Assembly (NCBI RefSeq): GCF_029227915.1 | Contig: NC_079883.1 | Span: 29,018,001 to 29,082,000 of the forward strand | Source: Hydractinia symbiolongicarpus | Taxonomy: Eukaryota; Cnidaria; Hydrozoa; Anthoathecata; Hydractiniidae | Length of the DNA: 64,000 bases | Reading direction: 5' to 3' | Shown here: piece by piece, positions 1 to 12,000 of the stretch | Layout: every line of letters starts with the position of its first letter | Position numbering within the stretch: position 1 is the first letter of the stretch | The notes under the pieces: generated by a model | Databases searched by the model: none | What the model saw: only the letters and a program-made list of their open reading frames with translations | What the model was told of the DNA's origin: nothing | Position numbers and translations under genes: made by a program

Positions 1-379
1 ATGTATTAATTTTTTCGCAAGTTTTCATTCATCCACAAGTAACAAGGAAAAATTTTGGGTTGTTAGGCAAAATAGATGCGTTAAACCGTAGCTAGCTAGA
101 GTTCTGTGTATAGATGAGCGAGTGTTTACAAAGTTTTGTGTATGTGCGCGCAGTCTTACAGGCAATAAAAGAAGGACCACATAAGAAAAACTACTTCCAC
201 TAATTTATATATTTAAGGAATAAACGATCTAAAAGGAGCTGGAATTGGAATACTGTTTTTTTTTAATTAAGAAAAGAAAAATGTTTTTTCCCTATAAATA
301 ACGAACTTGTGTTTATATATATATACGTTTATTCTTATTTCTTTTAAAACATTCCGAGACATGAAAATTCATTTCTTTG
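1..379. other. AT-rich flank, no gene seen
   Basis: This stretch holds no ORF of useful length and no recognisable RNA gene. It contains homopolymer runs, a short TA run near 314-325 and a small GCTAGCTAG palindrome near 90-99. It shares nothing visible with the satellite that starts at 2329. I see no function for it. Confidence 0.6.
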
Positions 380-540
380 TGTCATTCGCCAAAATAAATT
401 CCGTTAAAATAAACATTTTTTTGTATTCGCCAAATTAAATCCTCGCCAAATTTTATAAAATTTATCATTTGCAAAATTAAATCCCCGCCAAGTATTCCGT
501 TTTGATCATTCACCATTAAATACTTGCCAAAATTTATCCA
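380..540. repeat. Degenerate CGCCAAA / TTAAATCC short-repeat cluster
   Basis: A core like TTCGCCAAAATAAATTCC recurs about seven times with drift: near 384, 426, 443, 468 (as TTTGCAAAATTAAATCC), 485, 510 and 524 (TTGCCAAAATTTATCC). Spacing is irregular, about 15-40 bp. Read on the minus strand it is GGATTTAATTTGGCGAA. It could be a decayed minisatellite, the end of a small non-autonomous transposon, or a clustered binding site upstream of the gene at 673. The repetition is seen directly; its nature is not known. Confidence 0.55.
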
Positions 541-616
541 CTTAAGATAGTAAATAAAAATATCATTTCTTTTTCATCTTCTTTTTCTAAAATGACAGAT
601 AATAACTTTTCTTTTC

Positions 617-642
617 TATATATATATATAATATATATATTT
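617..642. repeat. TA microsatellite
   Basis: A run of alternating T and A interrupted by one AA step lies just upstream of the candidate gene start. Translated, it gives the Tyr/Ile-rich beginning of the longer ORF from 592. This is why I prefer the ATG at 673 or 676 over the one at 592. The run could also act as an AT-rich promoter element. Confidence 0.75.
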
Positions 643-672
643 ATAATTACCTATGTTTTTAGATCATGTATA

Positions 673-1520
673 ATGATGTCAGATTTAATTGATTCATATG
701 CAGAGTTGGACGAAAAAAATATCCTCGTCATCAATTTAATAAAGTTTCACTTCGATACAATTTTAACATCTCTTAATCGAAAAATTCAAGCAAAACAAAC
801 TTTGTATAATCTGTTCAAAGTTGTCATTAATGAACGTGTCCATTCCGAAATATTTTTAGCTGTTTATAAAGCCATTCGCGACTTCCGCACAGCTTACGGT
901 AGAGAATTGATTGTTAAGAAAGACAAAAGTGGTATTATTAAAGAAATTAGTATTATTTTTCACCATCTTGGGTCATAAAATATTTATAAATAAAATATTC
1001 AAAAAGAAGTTTAAAAGCAATGCCGTCGGTGATATAATATGTGACGATGAAAGTACGTGTAGAGAATTTCAATTTGGAACTTTTAAAAGATTCAAAGAAG
1101 CAATGTAAACTACTTTTCAAGTCAAGCTGTTGGTATGATGTAAGCGTCTCACCCAGTTTATGGACTTTATGTAACTGCATACCTTTCCATGCTGAAAGTA
1201 CTTTGCTGTGCTACGGTTTCGGAATTGGTTGTAATAGTATGGAAGGGCGGGTGCAAAAGCACCAGATGATTGTAAAGTAATCTAACAATACCACTTTCCG
1301 ATGTCGCTGGCCAAGAATTTTCCGTCACGAGTACATACAATTGTTGCATCTGAGAGAAAACGGTTACGATAAGTTGCACTATGTTTCAAGAGGATCTGAT
1401 TACATACCAGAGAGAGATATGTGTTGTGAACATTGCTTGCTGCTTGTTAGAAATAACTTGAAATGCCAACTATGTGAGAGTGCTTTCATGAAAAAGGTTT
1501 TTTCTGATTTAGAAATTTAG
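673..1520 (+). CDS. Hypothetical protein, candidate three-exon gene (or decayed gene)
   Basis: I do not recognise this protein. Three open segments lie in different frames: 673-971 (frame open to a stop at 976), 1018-1104, and 1316-1520, ending in TAG. A 46-nt intron (972-1017) and a 211-nt intron (1105-1315), both starting GT and ending AG, would join them in phase into 196 codons plus stop. The N-terminal part is charged and helical-looking, with LNRKIQAKQTLYNLFK and VYKAIRDFRTAYGREL. The C-terminal part has a Cys/His cluster: CCEHC (1422-1436) and a CxxC pair (CQLC, 1464-1475). This could bind zinc, like the second half of a RING finger, but a full set of ligands is not visible. Starts at 673 and 676 are adjacent ATGs. 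An ATG at 592 would add 27 residues coded mostly by TA microsatellite. The second acceptor has only a weak pyrimidine tract and the first intron is very short. The alternative is a pseudogene with frameshifts and a stop at 1278. RNA evidence would decide. Confidence 0.35.
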
Positions 1521-2328
1521 ACAACGTTTTTTGTTTAAAAGTTCAGTATTTTGATAGTTCGTGTTAGATGCATATTTCCTTATTTCCTTATTCTGCTATA
1601 TACTTTTTGTTTGCATAACATTTGCAGTGTATATTTGTGAATCAGTGAGATAGTGTCTTTCGCAAGAGTATGAATATTACTTTTCCCAATTAGAAAGCTC
1701 AAAGAAATCAATTTTTTTAATATAAATGTGTGTGAATAAATGTTTTGTCAGAACATTTGGTACATAAATGTTTACGACGTAATCATATGGAAAGTATGGT
1801 GACTATTACAGCATAAAATTTATAATATTTACATCAAAGAATATGTATTTTATACAAATATATTTTATTTTTATGAGCATGGCAATGTTATTATTTGCTT
1901 CATATTGAGATACAATGTGTCACTAAACAAGTTTTTGTTGTTTGACTGTCCTGTGTTTTCTGGCAGCTAGCTAGCTGTGCTGCCCCCATCCCATCTTCTT
2001 TTTATTTTTTATTATATGCAATAAAGAGTAACGGTAGCTACGAAAGCCATAAAATTACAATAATTTATCCATTTTCTACTCGTTATATACCAAATCAAAA
2101 CTTTAAACACTTGCAGCAACCTTTCAGTGTGTTTAGCCGGGTAGCAATTTTTATTTTTTTACAAATCTCTCCATCGCGCTGCTGTTGTACCTGCTATTGT
2201 GAAAACCTAGGTTGCAAATGAAGGAGTGTCGAATTGCGGCGCAAACTCCATGTAACAATCCTTGACAAAATAGCCAGGCCGTTTGAAAAATACGAGTTAA
2301 GCATTTTCACACGGGAAATAGCCCGCCG
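1521..2328. other. AT-rich flank between gene and satellite
   Basis: No ORF, RNA gene or transposon end is recognisable. Contents seen: an AATAAA at 1735-1740 (listed separately), another AATAAA at 2020-2025, a short GCAGCTAGCTAGCTG palindromic run near 1964-1980, and a somewhat GC-richer stretch from about 2160 to the junction. No satellite-like sequence occurs before 2329. Confidence 0.6.
1735..1740 (+). promoter_or_regulatory. Candidate polyadenylation signal AATAAA
   Basis: A canonical AATAAA lies 215 nt after the candidate stop codon at 1520 and is followed by a TGTTTTGT-like U/GU-rich stretch. The position suits a 3' UTR for the gene at 673. In AT-rich DNA this hexamer is common by chance, so support is modest. 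Confidence 0.3.
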
Positions 2329-2332
2329 TGTG
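2308..2332. repeat. Inverted repeat spanning the satellite junction
   Basis: CACACGGG (2308-2315) pairs with CCCG (2322-2325) and TGTG (2329-2332). The loop is AAATAG and there is a 3-nt bulge. This makes an 8-bp stem that ends inside the first four bases of satellite homology. The right half is partly satellite sequence, so the dyad was created or selected at the junction. Confidence 0.6.
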
Positions 2333-5311
2333 GGACTTAATTGAACTAACTTTGGCCTGTGACCTATAAATGTGATAAGTGAGACAACTGGACTCCAAGA
2401 AATAACACTCTTCTTACTTTGACATGATTGTTGGAACTGAGCGATTACACTGGGCGTTGTGGAAGCGCTTCAGTTAAAAATTTAGATAAATAAGTCATTT
2501 TTTACTGAAGGACCAATCCTAGCCGTTATCGCGCCCTGAAGAAATAGAGACAGTTTCAAAAACTACCTTTCATTGACGTTCTAACGGTATCAGTCCGTTT
2601 GAGTTACAACGGTTGCGTCACATATTCGTACCAACATGTATTAAGTGATTTTTTTCCGATACTACTAAGTTGTATCGCTTTTAACAGTGAAGCGATTGAC
2701 TGTGGGACTTAATTGAACTGATTCTGGACTGTGACCTTATAAATGCGATAAATGAGACAATTGGACTCCAAGGAGTAACATTCTTTTTAATTCGACATGA
2801 TTGCTTGGATTCAGCGAGTACACTATGCTCTATGGTAGCGGTTTTTTTGAAAGTTTAGATAAATAAGTCTTTTTTTACTGTGGGACCAAACCTGGCCGTT
2901 AGCACGCACTGAAGAAATGGAGACATTCTCAAAAACTACATCTCATTGACTTCGTGGCGGTATCAATGCGTTTAAGATACAACGGCTGCGTCACATATTG
3001 GTACCAACATGTATTTAGTGATATCTTTCCGATGTTAATAAGTTATATCGCTTTTAACAGTGAAACGATTGACTGTGGAATTTAATTGAACTAACTTACG
3101 GCTGTGACCTTATAAATGTGATAAGTGAGCCAACTGGACTCCAAGAAATAACATTCTTCTTAGTTTGACATGATTGTCGAAGCTCAGCGATTACACTGGG
3201 CGCTGTGGTAGCGCTTCATTTAAAAATTAAGATAAAAAATTCAGTTTCTACTGTGGGACCGATCCTAGCCGTTACACGCACTGAAGATATAGAGACAGTT
3301 TCAAATACTACATTTCATTGACTTTCTAACGGTGTCAGTCCTTTTGTGATCCAACGGCTGGGTCACATATTCGTACCAACATGTATTTAGCGATGTTTTT
3401 CTGATAGTACTAGGTTGCATCGCTTTTAACAGTGAAACGATTGACGGTGGGACTTAATTAAACTAACTTTGGACAGTGACCTGATAAATGTGATAAATGA
3501 GACAATTGGACTCCAAGAAGTAACATTCTTCTTAATTTGAAATGATTGCCGGAACTCAGCGATTACACTGGGCGCTGTGGTAGCGCTTCATTTAAAAGTT
3601 TAGATAAATAAGTCATTCTATACTGTGGGACCAATCCTAGCCGTTATCGCGTGTTGAAAAAAGGGTGACAGTTTCAAAAACTACATCTCATTGACTTCGT
3701 GGCGGTATCAATCCGTTTGAGATACAACGGCTGCGTCACATATTCGTACCAACATGTATTTAGTGACATTTTTCCGATATTACTAAGTTATATCGCTTTT
3801 AACAATGAAATGATTGACTGTGGGACTTAATTTAACTAACTTTGGCCTGTGACCTTTAAATGTGATAAGTGAGACAACTGGACTCTAAGAAATAACACTC
3901 TTCTTACTTTGACATGATTGTTGGAACTCAGCGATTACACTGGGCGTTGTGGAAGCGCTCCAGTTAAAAATTTAGATAAATAAGTCATTTTTTACTGTGG
4001 GACCAATCCTAGCCATTATCGCGCCCTGAAGAAATAGAGACAGTTTCAAAAACTACCTTTCAATGAAGTTCTAACGGTATCATTCCGTTTGAGTTACAAC
4101 GGTTGCGTCACGTATTCGTACCAACATGTATTTAGTGATTTTTTTCCGATATTACTAAGTTGTATCGCTTTTAACAGTGAAGCGATTGACTGTGGGACTT
4201 AATTGAACTGATTCTGGACTGTGACCTTATAAATGCGATAAATGAGCCAATTGGACTCCAAGGAATAACATTCTTCTTAATTTGACATGATTGCTTGGAT
4301 TCAGCGAGTACACTATGCTCTGTGGTATCGGTTTTTTTGAAAGTTTAGATAAATTAGTCTTCTTTTACTGTGGGACCAATCCTGTCCGTAAGCACGCACT
4401 GAAGAAATAGAGACATTCTCAAAAACTACATCTCATTGAATTCGTGGCAGTATCAATGCATTTGAGATACAACGGCTGCGTCACATATTCGTACCAACAT
4501 GTATTTAGTGATATCTCTCCGATTTTACTAAGTTATATCGCTTTTACCAGTGAAACGATTGACTGTTGAACTTAATTGAACTAACTTTGGACTGTGACCT
4601 TATAAATGTGATAAGTGTGCCAATTGGACTCCAAGAAATAAAATTCCTCTTAATTTGACATGATTGCCGGAACTCAGCGATTACCATGGGCGTTGTGGTA
4701 GCGCTTCATTTAAAAATTTAGATGAATAAGTCATTTTTTAATGTGGGACCAATCCTAGCCATTATCCCGTGCTGAAGAAAGAGCGACAGTTTCAAAAACT
4801 ACATCTCACTGACTTTCTAACGGTGTCAGTCCGTTTGAGTTACAACGGTTGGGTCACATATTCGTACCAACATGTACTTAGCGATATTTTTCTGACATTA
4901 CTAGGTTGCATCGCTTTTAACAGTGAAACGATTGACGGTGGGACTTAATTAAACTAACTTTGGACTGTGACCTGATAAATGTGATAAATGAGACAATTGG
5001 ACTCCAAGAAGTAACATTCTTCTTAATTTGAAATGATTGCCGGAACTCAGCGATTACACTGGGCGCTGTGGTAGCGCATCATTTAAAAATTTAGATAAAT
5101 AAGTCATTTTTTACTGTGGGACCAATCCCAGCTGTTAGTTCGCGCTGAAGAAATAGCAACAGTTTCAAAAACTACATTTCAATTACTTTCTACCGGTATC
5201 AGTCCGTTTGAGTTACAACGGTTGCGTCACATATTCGTACCAACATCTATTTAGTGATATCTTTCCGATATTACAAAGTTATATCGCTTTTAACAGTGAA
5301 ACGATTGACTG
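2329..5311. repeat. Diverged 4-mer HOR, about 1490 bp, two copies
   Basis: Unit 1 (2329-3818) and unit 2 (3819 to about 5311) follow the order B-A-C-D. Shared private variants include ACACTCTTCTTAC with TTGTGGAAGCGCT at 2395-2470 and 3895-3960, and the D start at 3448 and 4939 (offset 1491). The third monomers agree less well. This is the array edge nearest the flank, and its copies are more diverged than the interior duplicates. Confidence 0.65.
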
Positions 5312-5432
5312 TGGAACTTAATTGAACTAATTTGGACTGTGACATTATGAATGTGATAAATGAGCCAGTTTGACTACAAGAAGTAACATTCTTCTTAATT
5401 TGACATGATTGCTGGAACTCAGCGATTGCACT

Positions 5433-8400
5433 GGGCGCTGTGGTAGCGTTTTATTTAAAAATTAAGTTAATTAAGTCATTTTTTACTCTGGGACCAATCC
5501 CAGCCGTTAGCGCGCGCTGAAGAAATAGACACAGTTTCAAATACTACATTTCACTGACTTTCTAACGGTGTCAGTCCATTTCAGTTACAACGGTTGAGTC
5601 ACATATTCGTACCAACATGTATTTAGCGATGTTTTTCTGATATTACTAGGTTGCATCGCTTTTAACAGTGAAACGATTGACGGTGGGACTTAATTAAACT
5701 AAATTTGGACTGTGACCTGATAAATGTGATAAATGAGATGATTGGACTCCAAGAAGTAACATTCTTCTTAATTTGAAATGATTGCCGAAACTCCGCGATT
5801 ACACTGGGCGCTGTAGTAGCGCTTTTTTTAAAAAATTTAGATAAATAAGTCATTTTTTACTCTGGGACCAATCCCAGCCATTAGCGCGCGCTGAAGAAAT
5901 AGAGACAGTTTCAAATACTACATTTCACTGACTTTCTAACGGTATCAATCCGTTTGAGTTACAACGGTTGCGTCACATATTCGTACCAACATGTATTTAG
6001 TGATATCTTTCCGATATTACAAAGTTATATCGCTTTTAAGAGTGAAACCATTGACTGTGGAACTTAATTGAACTAACTTTGGACTGTGACCTTATGAATG
6101 TGATAAATGAGCCAGTTCATTCTTCTTAATTTGACATGATTGCTGGAACTCAGCGATTAAACTGGGCGCTGTGGTAGCGTTTTATTTAAAAATTAAGTTA
6201 ATTAAGTCATTTTTTGCTGTGGGACCAATCCCAGCCGTTAGCCCGCGCTGAAGAAATAGAGACAGTTTCAAATACTACATTTCACTGACTTTCTAACGGT
6301 GTCAGTCCACCTGAGTTACAACGGTTGCGTCACATATTCGTACCAACATCTATTTAGTGATATCCTTCCGATATTACAAAGTTACATCGCTTTTAACAGT
6401 GAAACTATTGACTGTGGAACTTAATTGAACTGATTTTGGACTGTGACCTTATAAATGCAATCAATGAGCCAATTGGACTCCAAGAAATAACATTCGTCTT
6501 AATTTGACATGATTGCTGGAATTCAGCGAGTACACTATGCACTGAGGTAGCGCTTTTTTTTTAAAATTTAGATAAATAAGTCATTTTTTACTGTGGGACC
6601 AATCCTAGCCATTATCGCGTGCTGAAGAAATAGGGACAGTTTCAAATACTACCTTTCACTGACTTTCTAACGGTGTCAGTCCATTTGAGTTACAACGGTT
6701 GAGTCACATATTCGTACCAACATGTATTTAGCGATGTTTTTCTGATATTACTAGGTTGCATCGCTTTTAACAGTGAAACGATTGACGGTGGGACTTAATT
6801 AAACTAAATTTGGACTGTGACCTGATAAATGTGATAAATGAGACGATTGGACTCCAAGAAGTAACATTCTTCTTAATTTGAAATGATTGCCGGAACTCCG
6901 CGATTACACTGGGCGCTGTGGTAGCGTTTTATTTAAAAATTAAGTTAATTAAGTCATTTTTTACTCTGGGACCAATCCCAGCCGTTAGCGCGCGCTGAAG
7001 AAATAGACACAGTTTCAAATACTACATTTCACTGACTTTCTAACGGTGTCAGTCCATTTCAGTTACAACGGTTGAGTCACATATTCGTACCAACATGTAT
7101 TTAGCGATGTTTTTCTGATATTACTAGGTTGCATCGCTTTTAACAGTGAAACGATTGACGGTGGGACTTAATTAAACTAAATTTGGACTGTGACCTGATA
7201 AATGTGATAAATGAGATGATTGGACTCCAAGAAGTAACATTCTTCTTAATTTGAAATGATTGCCGAAACTCCGCGATTACACTGGGCGCTGTAGTAGCGC
7301 TTTTTTTAAAAAATTTAGATAAATAAGTCATTTTTTACTCTGGGACCAATCCCAGCCATTAGCGCGCGCTGAAGAAATAGAGACAGTTTCAAATACTACA
7401 TTTCACTGACTTTCTAACGGTATCAATCCGTTTGAGTTACAACGGTTGCGTCACATATTCGTACCAACATGTATTTAGTGATATCTTTCCGATATTACAA
7501 AGTTATATCGCTTTTAAGAGTGAAACCATTGACTGTGGAACTTAATTGAACTAACTTTGGACTGTGACCTTATGAATGTGATAAATGAGCCAGTTCATTC
7601 TTCTTAATTTGACATGATTGCTGGAACTCAGCGATTAAACTGGGCGCTGTGGTAGCGTTTTATTTAAAAATTAAGTTAATTAAGTCATTTTTTGCTGTGG
7701 GACCAATCCCAGCCGTTAGCCCGCGCTGAAGAAATAGAGACAGTTTCAAATACTACATTTCACTGACTTTCTAACGGTGTCAGTCCACCTGAGTTACAAC
7801 GGTTGCGTCACATATTCGTACCAACATCTATTTAGTGATATCCTTCCGATATTACAAAGTTACATCGCTTTTAACAGTGAAACTATTGACTGTGGAACTT
7901 AATTGAACTGATTTTGGACTGTGACCTTATAAATGCAATCAATGAGCCAATTGGACTCCAAGAAATAACATTCGTCTTAATTTGACATGATTGCTGGAAT
8001 TCAGCGAGTACACTATGCACTGAGGTAGCGCTTTTTTTTTAAAATTTAGATAAATAAGTCATTTTTTACTGTGGGACCAATCCTAGCCATTATCGCGTGC
8101 TGAAGAAATAGGGACAGTTTCAAATACTACCTTTCACTGACTTTCTAACGGTGTCAGTCCATTTGAGTTACAACGGTTGAGTCACATATTCGTACCAACA
8201 TGTATTTAGCGATGTTTTTCTGATATTACTAGGTTGCATCGCTTTTAACAGTGAAACGATTGACGGTGGGACTTAATTAAACTAAATTTGGACTGTGACC
8301 TGATAAATGTGATAAATGAGACGATTGGACTCCAAGAAGTAACATTCTTCTTAATTTGAAATGATTGCCGGAACTCCGCGATTACACTGGGCGCTGTGGT

Positions 8401-9072
8401 AGCGTTTTATTTAAAAATTAAGTTAATTAAGTCATTTTTTACTCTGGGACCAATCCCAGCCGTTAGCGCGCGCTGAAGAAATAGACACAGTTTCAAATAC
8501 TACATTTCACTGACTTTCTAACGGTGTCAGTCCATTTCAGTTACAACGGTTGAGTCACATATTCGTACCAACATGTATTTAGCGATGTTTTTCTGATATT
8601 ACTAGGTTGCATCGCTTTTAACAGTGAAACGATTGACGGTGGGACTTAATTAAACTAAATTTGGACTGTGACCTGATAAATGTGATAAATGAGATGATTG
8701 GACTCCAAGAAGTAACATTCTTCTTAATTTGAAATGATTGCCGAAACTCCGCGATTACACTGGGCGCTGTAGTAGCGCTTTTTTTAAAAAATTTAGATAA
8801 ATAAGTCATTTTTTACTCTGGGACCAATCCCAGCCATTAGCGCGCGCTGAAGAAATAGAGACAGTTTCAAATACTACATTTCACTGACTTTCTAACGGTA
8901 TCAATCCGTTTGAGTTACAACGGTTGCGTCACATATTCGTACCAACATGTATTTAGTGATATCTTTCCGATATTACAAAGTTATATCGCTTTTAAGAGTG
9001 AAACCATTGACTGTGGAACTTAATTGAACTAACTTTGGACTGTGACCTTATGAATGTGATAAATGAGCCAGT
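5433..9072. repeat. 4-mer HOR, 1478 bp, about 2.5 copies
   Basis: Copies are about 5433-6910, 6911-8388 and a partial third at 8389 to about 9072. Every variant I compared between copies 1 and 2 is the same, including a nine-T run (6552 and 8030 region) and a 16-bp loss after GAGCCAGTT (near 6116 and 7594) that makes the unit shorter than 4 x 372. The third copy lacks that loss and leaves the register there. Unit boundaries are set by where identity to the neighbouring copy ends. Confidence 0.85.
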
Positions 9073-12000
9073 TTGACTACAAGAAGTAACATATTTTTTA
9101 ATTTGACATGATTGCTGGAAGTCAGCCATTGCACTGGACGCTGTGGCAGCGTTTTATTTAAAAATTAAGTTAAATAAGTCATTTTTTACTGTGGGACCAA
9201 TCCCAGCCGTTAGTTCGCGCTGAAAAAATAGAGACCGCTTCAAAAACTACATTTCAATTACTTTCTACCGGTATCAGTCCATTTGAGTTACAACGGTTGC
9301 GTCACATGTTCGTACCAACATGTAGATAGAAATTTTTTCTGATATTACTAGGTTGTATCGCTTTTAACAGGGAAACGATTACCTCTGGGATTTAATTGAA
9401 CTGATTCTGGACTGTGACCTTATAAATGTAATAAATGAGCCAATTGGACTCCAAGAAATAAAGTTCTTCTTAATTTGACATGATTGCCGGAACTCAGCGA
9501 TTACACTGGGCGCTGTGGTAGCGCTTCATTTAAAAATTTAAATAAAAAAGTCATTCGTTACTGTGGGACCAATCCCAGCCGCTATCGCGTGCTGAAGAAA
9601 GAGCGACAGTTTAAAAACTACATCTCACTGACTTTCTAACGGTGTCAGTCCGTTTGAGTTACAAAGGTTGCGTCACATATTCGTACTAACATGTACTTAG
9701 CGATATTTTTCTGATATTAATATGTTGCATCGCTTTTACCAGTGAAACGATTGACTGTGGGACTTAATTGAACTAACTTTGGACTGTAACTTGATAAATG
9801 TTATAAATGAGACAATTGGACTCCAAGAAATAACAATCTTCTTAATTTGACATGATTGCCGGAACTCAGCGATTACACTGGGCGCTGTAGTAGCGTTTCA
9901 ATTAAATATTCAAATAAAAAAGTCATTTTTTACTGTAGGACCAATCCTAGCCGTTATCGTGCGCTGAAGAAATAGCAACAATTTCAAAAACTACATTTCA
10001 TTGACTTTCTAACGGTATCAACCCGTTTGAGTTACTACGGTTGCGTCACATATTCGTACCAACATCTATTTAGTGATATCTTTCCGATATTACAAAGTTA
10101 TATCGCTTTTAACAGTGAAACGATTGACTGTGGAACTTAATTGAACTAATTTGGACTGTGACATTATGAATGTAATAAATGAGCCAGTTTGACTACAAGA
10201 AGTAACATTCTTCTTAACTTGACATGATTGCTGGAACTCAGCGGTTGCACTGGCCGCTGTGGTAGCGTTTTATTTAGAAATTAAGTTAATTAAATCATTT
10301 TTTACTCTGGGACCAATCCCAGCCGTTAGCGCGCGCTGAAGAAATAGAGACAGTTTCAAATACTACATTTCACTGACATTCTAACGGTGTCAGTCCATTT
10401 GTGTTACAACGGTTGAGTCACATATTCGTACCAACATGTATTTAGCGATGTTTTTCTGATATTACTAGGTTGCATCGCTTTTAACAGTGAAACGATGACG
10501 GTGCGACTTAATTAAACTAAATTTGGACTGTGACCTGATAAATGTGATAAATGAGACGATTGGACTCCAAGAAGTAACATTCTTCTTAATTTGAAATGAT
10601 TGCCGGAACTCCGCGATTACACTGGGCGCTGTGGTAGCGCTTTTTTTAAAAAATTTAGATAAATAAGTCATTTTTTACTCTGGGACCAATCCCAGCCGTT
10701 AGCGCGCGCTGAAGAAATAGAGACAGTTTTAAATACTACATTTCACTGACTTTCTAACGGTATCAATCCGTTTGAGTTATAACGGTTGCGTCACATATTC
10801 GTACCAACATGTATTTAGTGATATCTTTCCGATATTACAAAGTTATGTCGCTTTTAACAGTGAAACCATTGACTGTGGAACTTAATTGAACTGATTTTGG
10901 ACTGTGACCTTATAAATGCAATCAATGAGCCAATTGGACTCCAAGAAATAACATTCTTCTTAATTTGACATGATTGCTGGAATTCAGCGAGTACACTATG
11001 CTCTGAGGTAGCGCTTTTTTTTAAAAATTTAGATAAATAAGTCATTTTTTACTGTGGGACCAATCCTAGCCATTATCGCGTGCTGAAGAAAGAGCGACAG
11101 TTTCAAAAACTACATCTCACTGACTTTCTACCGGTATTAGTCCGTTTGAGTTACAACGGTTGCGTCACATGTTCGTACCAACATGTAGATAGAGATTTTT
11201 TCTGATATTACTAGGTTGTATCGCTTTTAACAGGGAAACGATTGACTCTGGGATTTAATTGAACTGATTCTGGACTGTGACCTTATAAATGTAATAAATG
11301 AGCCAATTGGACTCCAAGAATAAAAGTTCTTCTTAATTTGACATGATTGCCGGAACTCAGCGATTACACTGGGCGCTGTGGTAGCGCTTCATTTAAAAAT
11401 TTAAATAAAAAAGTCATTCGTTACTGTGGGACCAATCCTAGCCGCTATCGCGTGCTGAAGAAAGAGCGACAGTTTAAAAACTACATCTTACTGACTTTCT
11501 AACGGTGTCATTCCGTTTGAGTTACAAAGGTTGCGTCACATATTCGTACCAACATCTATTTAGTGATATCTTTCCGATATTACAAAGTTATATCGCTTTT
11601 AACAGTGAAACGATTGACTGTGGAACTTAATTGAACTAATTTGGACTGTGACATTATGAATGTAATAAATGAGCCAGTTTGACTACAAGAAGTAACATTC
11701 TTCTTAACTTGACATGATTGCTGGAACTCAGCGGTTGCACTGGGCGCTGTGGTAGCCTTTTATTTAAAAATTAAGTTAATTAAGTCATTTTTTACTCTGG
11801 GACCAATCCCAGCCGTTAGCGCGCGCTGAAGAAATAGAGACAGTTTCAAATACTACATTTCACTGACTTTCTAACGGTGTCAGTCCATTTGAGTTACAAC
11901 GGTTGAGTCACATATTCGTACCAACATGTATTTAGCGATGTTTTTCTGATATTACTAGGTTGCATCGCTTTTAACAGTGAAACGATTGACGGTGGGACTT

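Noticed and set aside
592-672. N-terminal extension of the gene from ATG at 592, resembling a membrane segment
   Set aside because: The hydrophobic residues are encoded mainly by the TA microsatellite at 617-642, which gives Tyr/Ile runs in any gene-free AT-rich DNA. The ATG pair at 673/676 is a better start.
953-1379. Minus-strand ORFs at 953-1180 and 1167-1379
   Set aside because: They lie opposite the candidate plus-strand gene, have no recognisable motif and no upstream signal.
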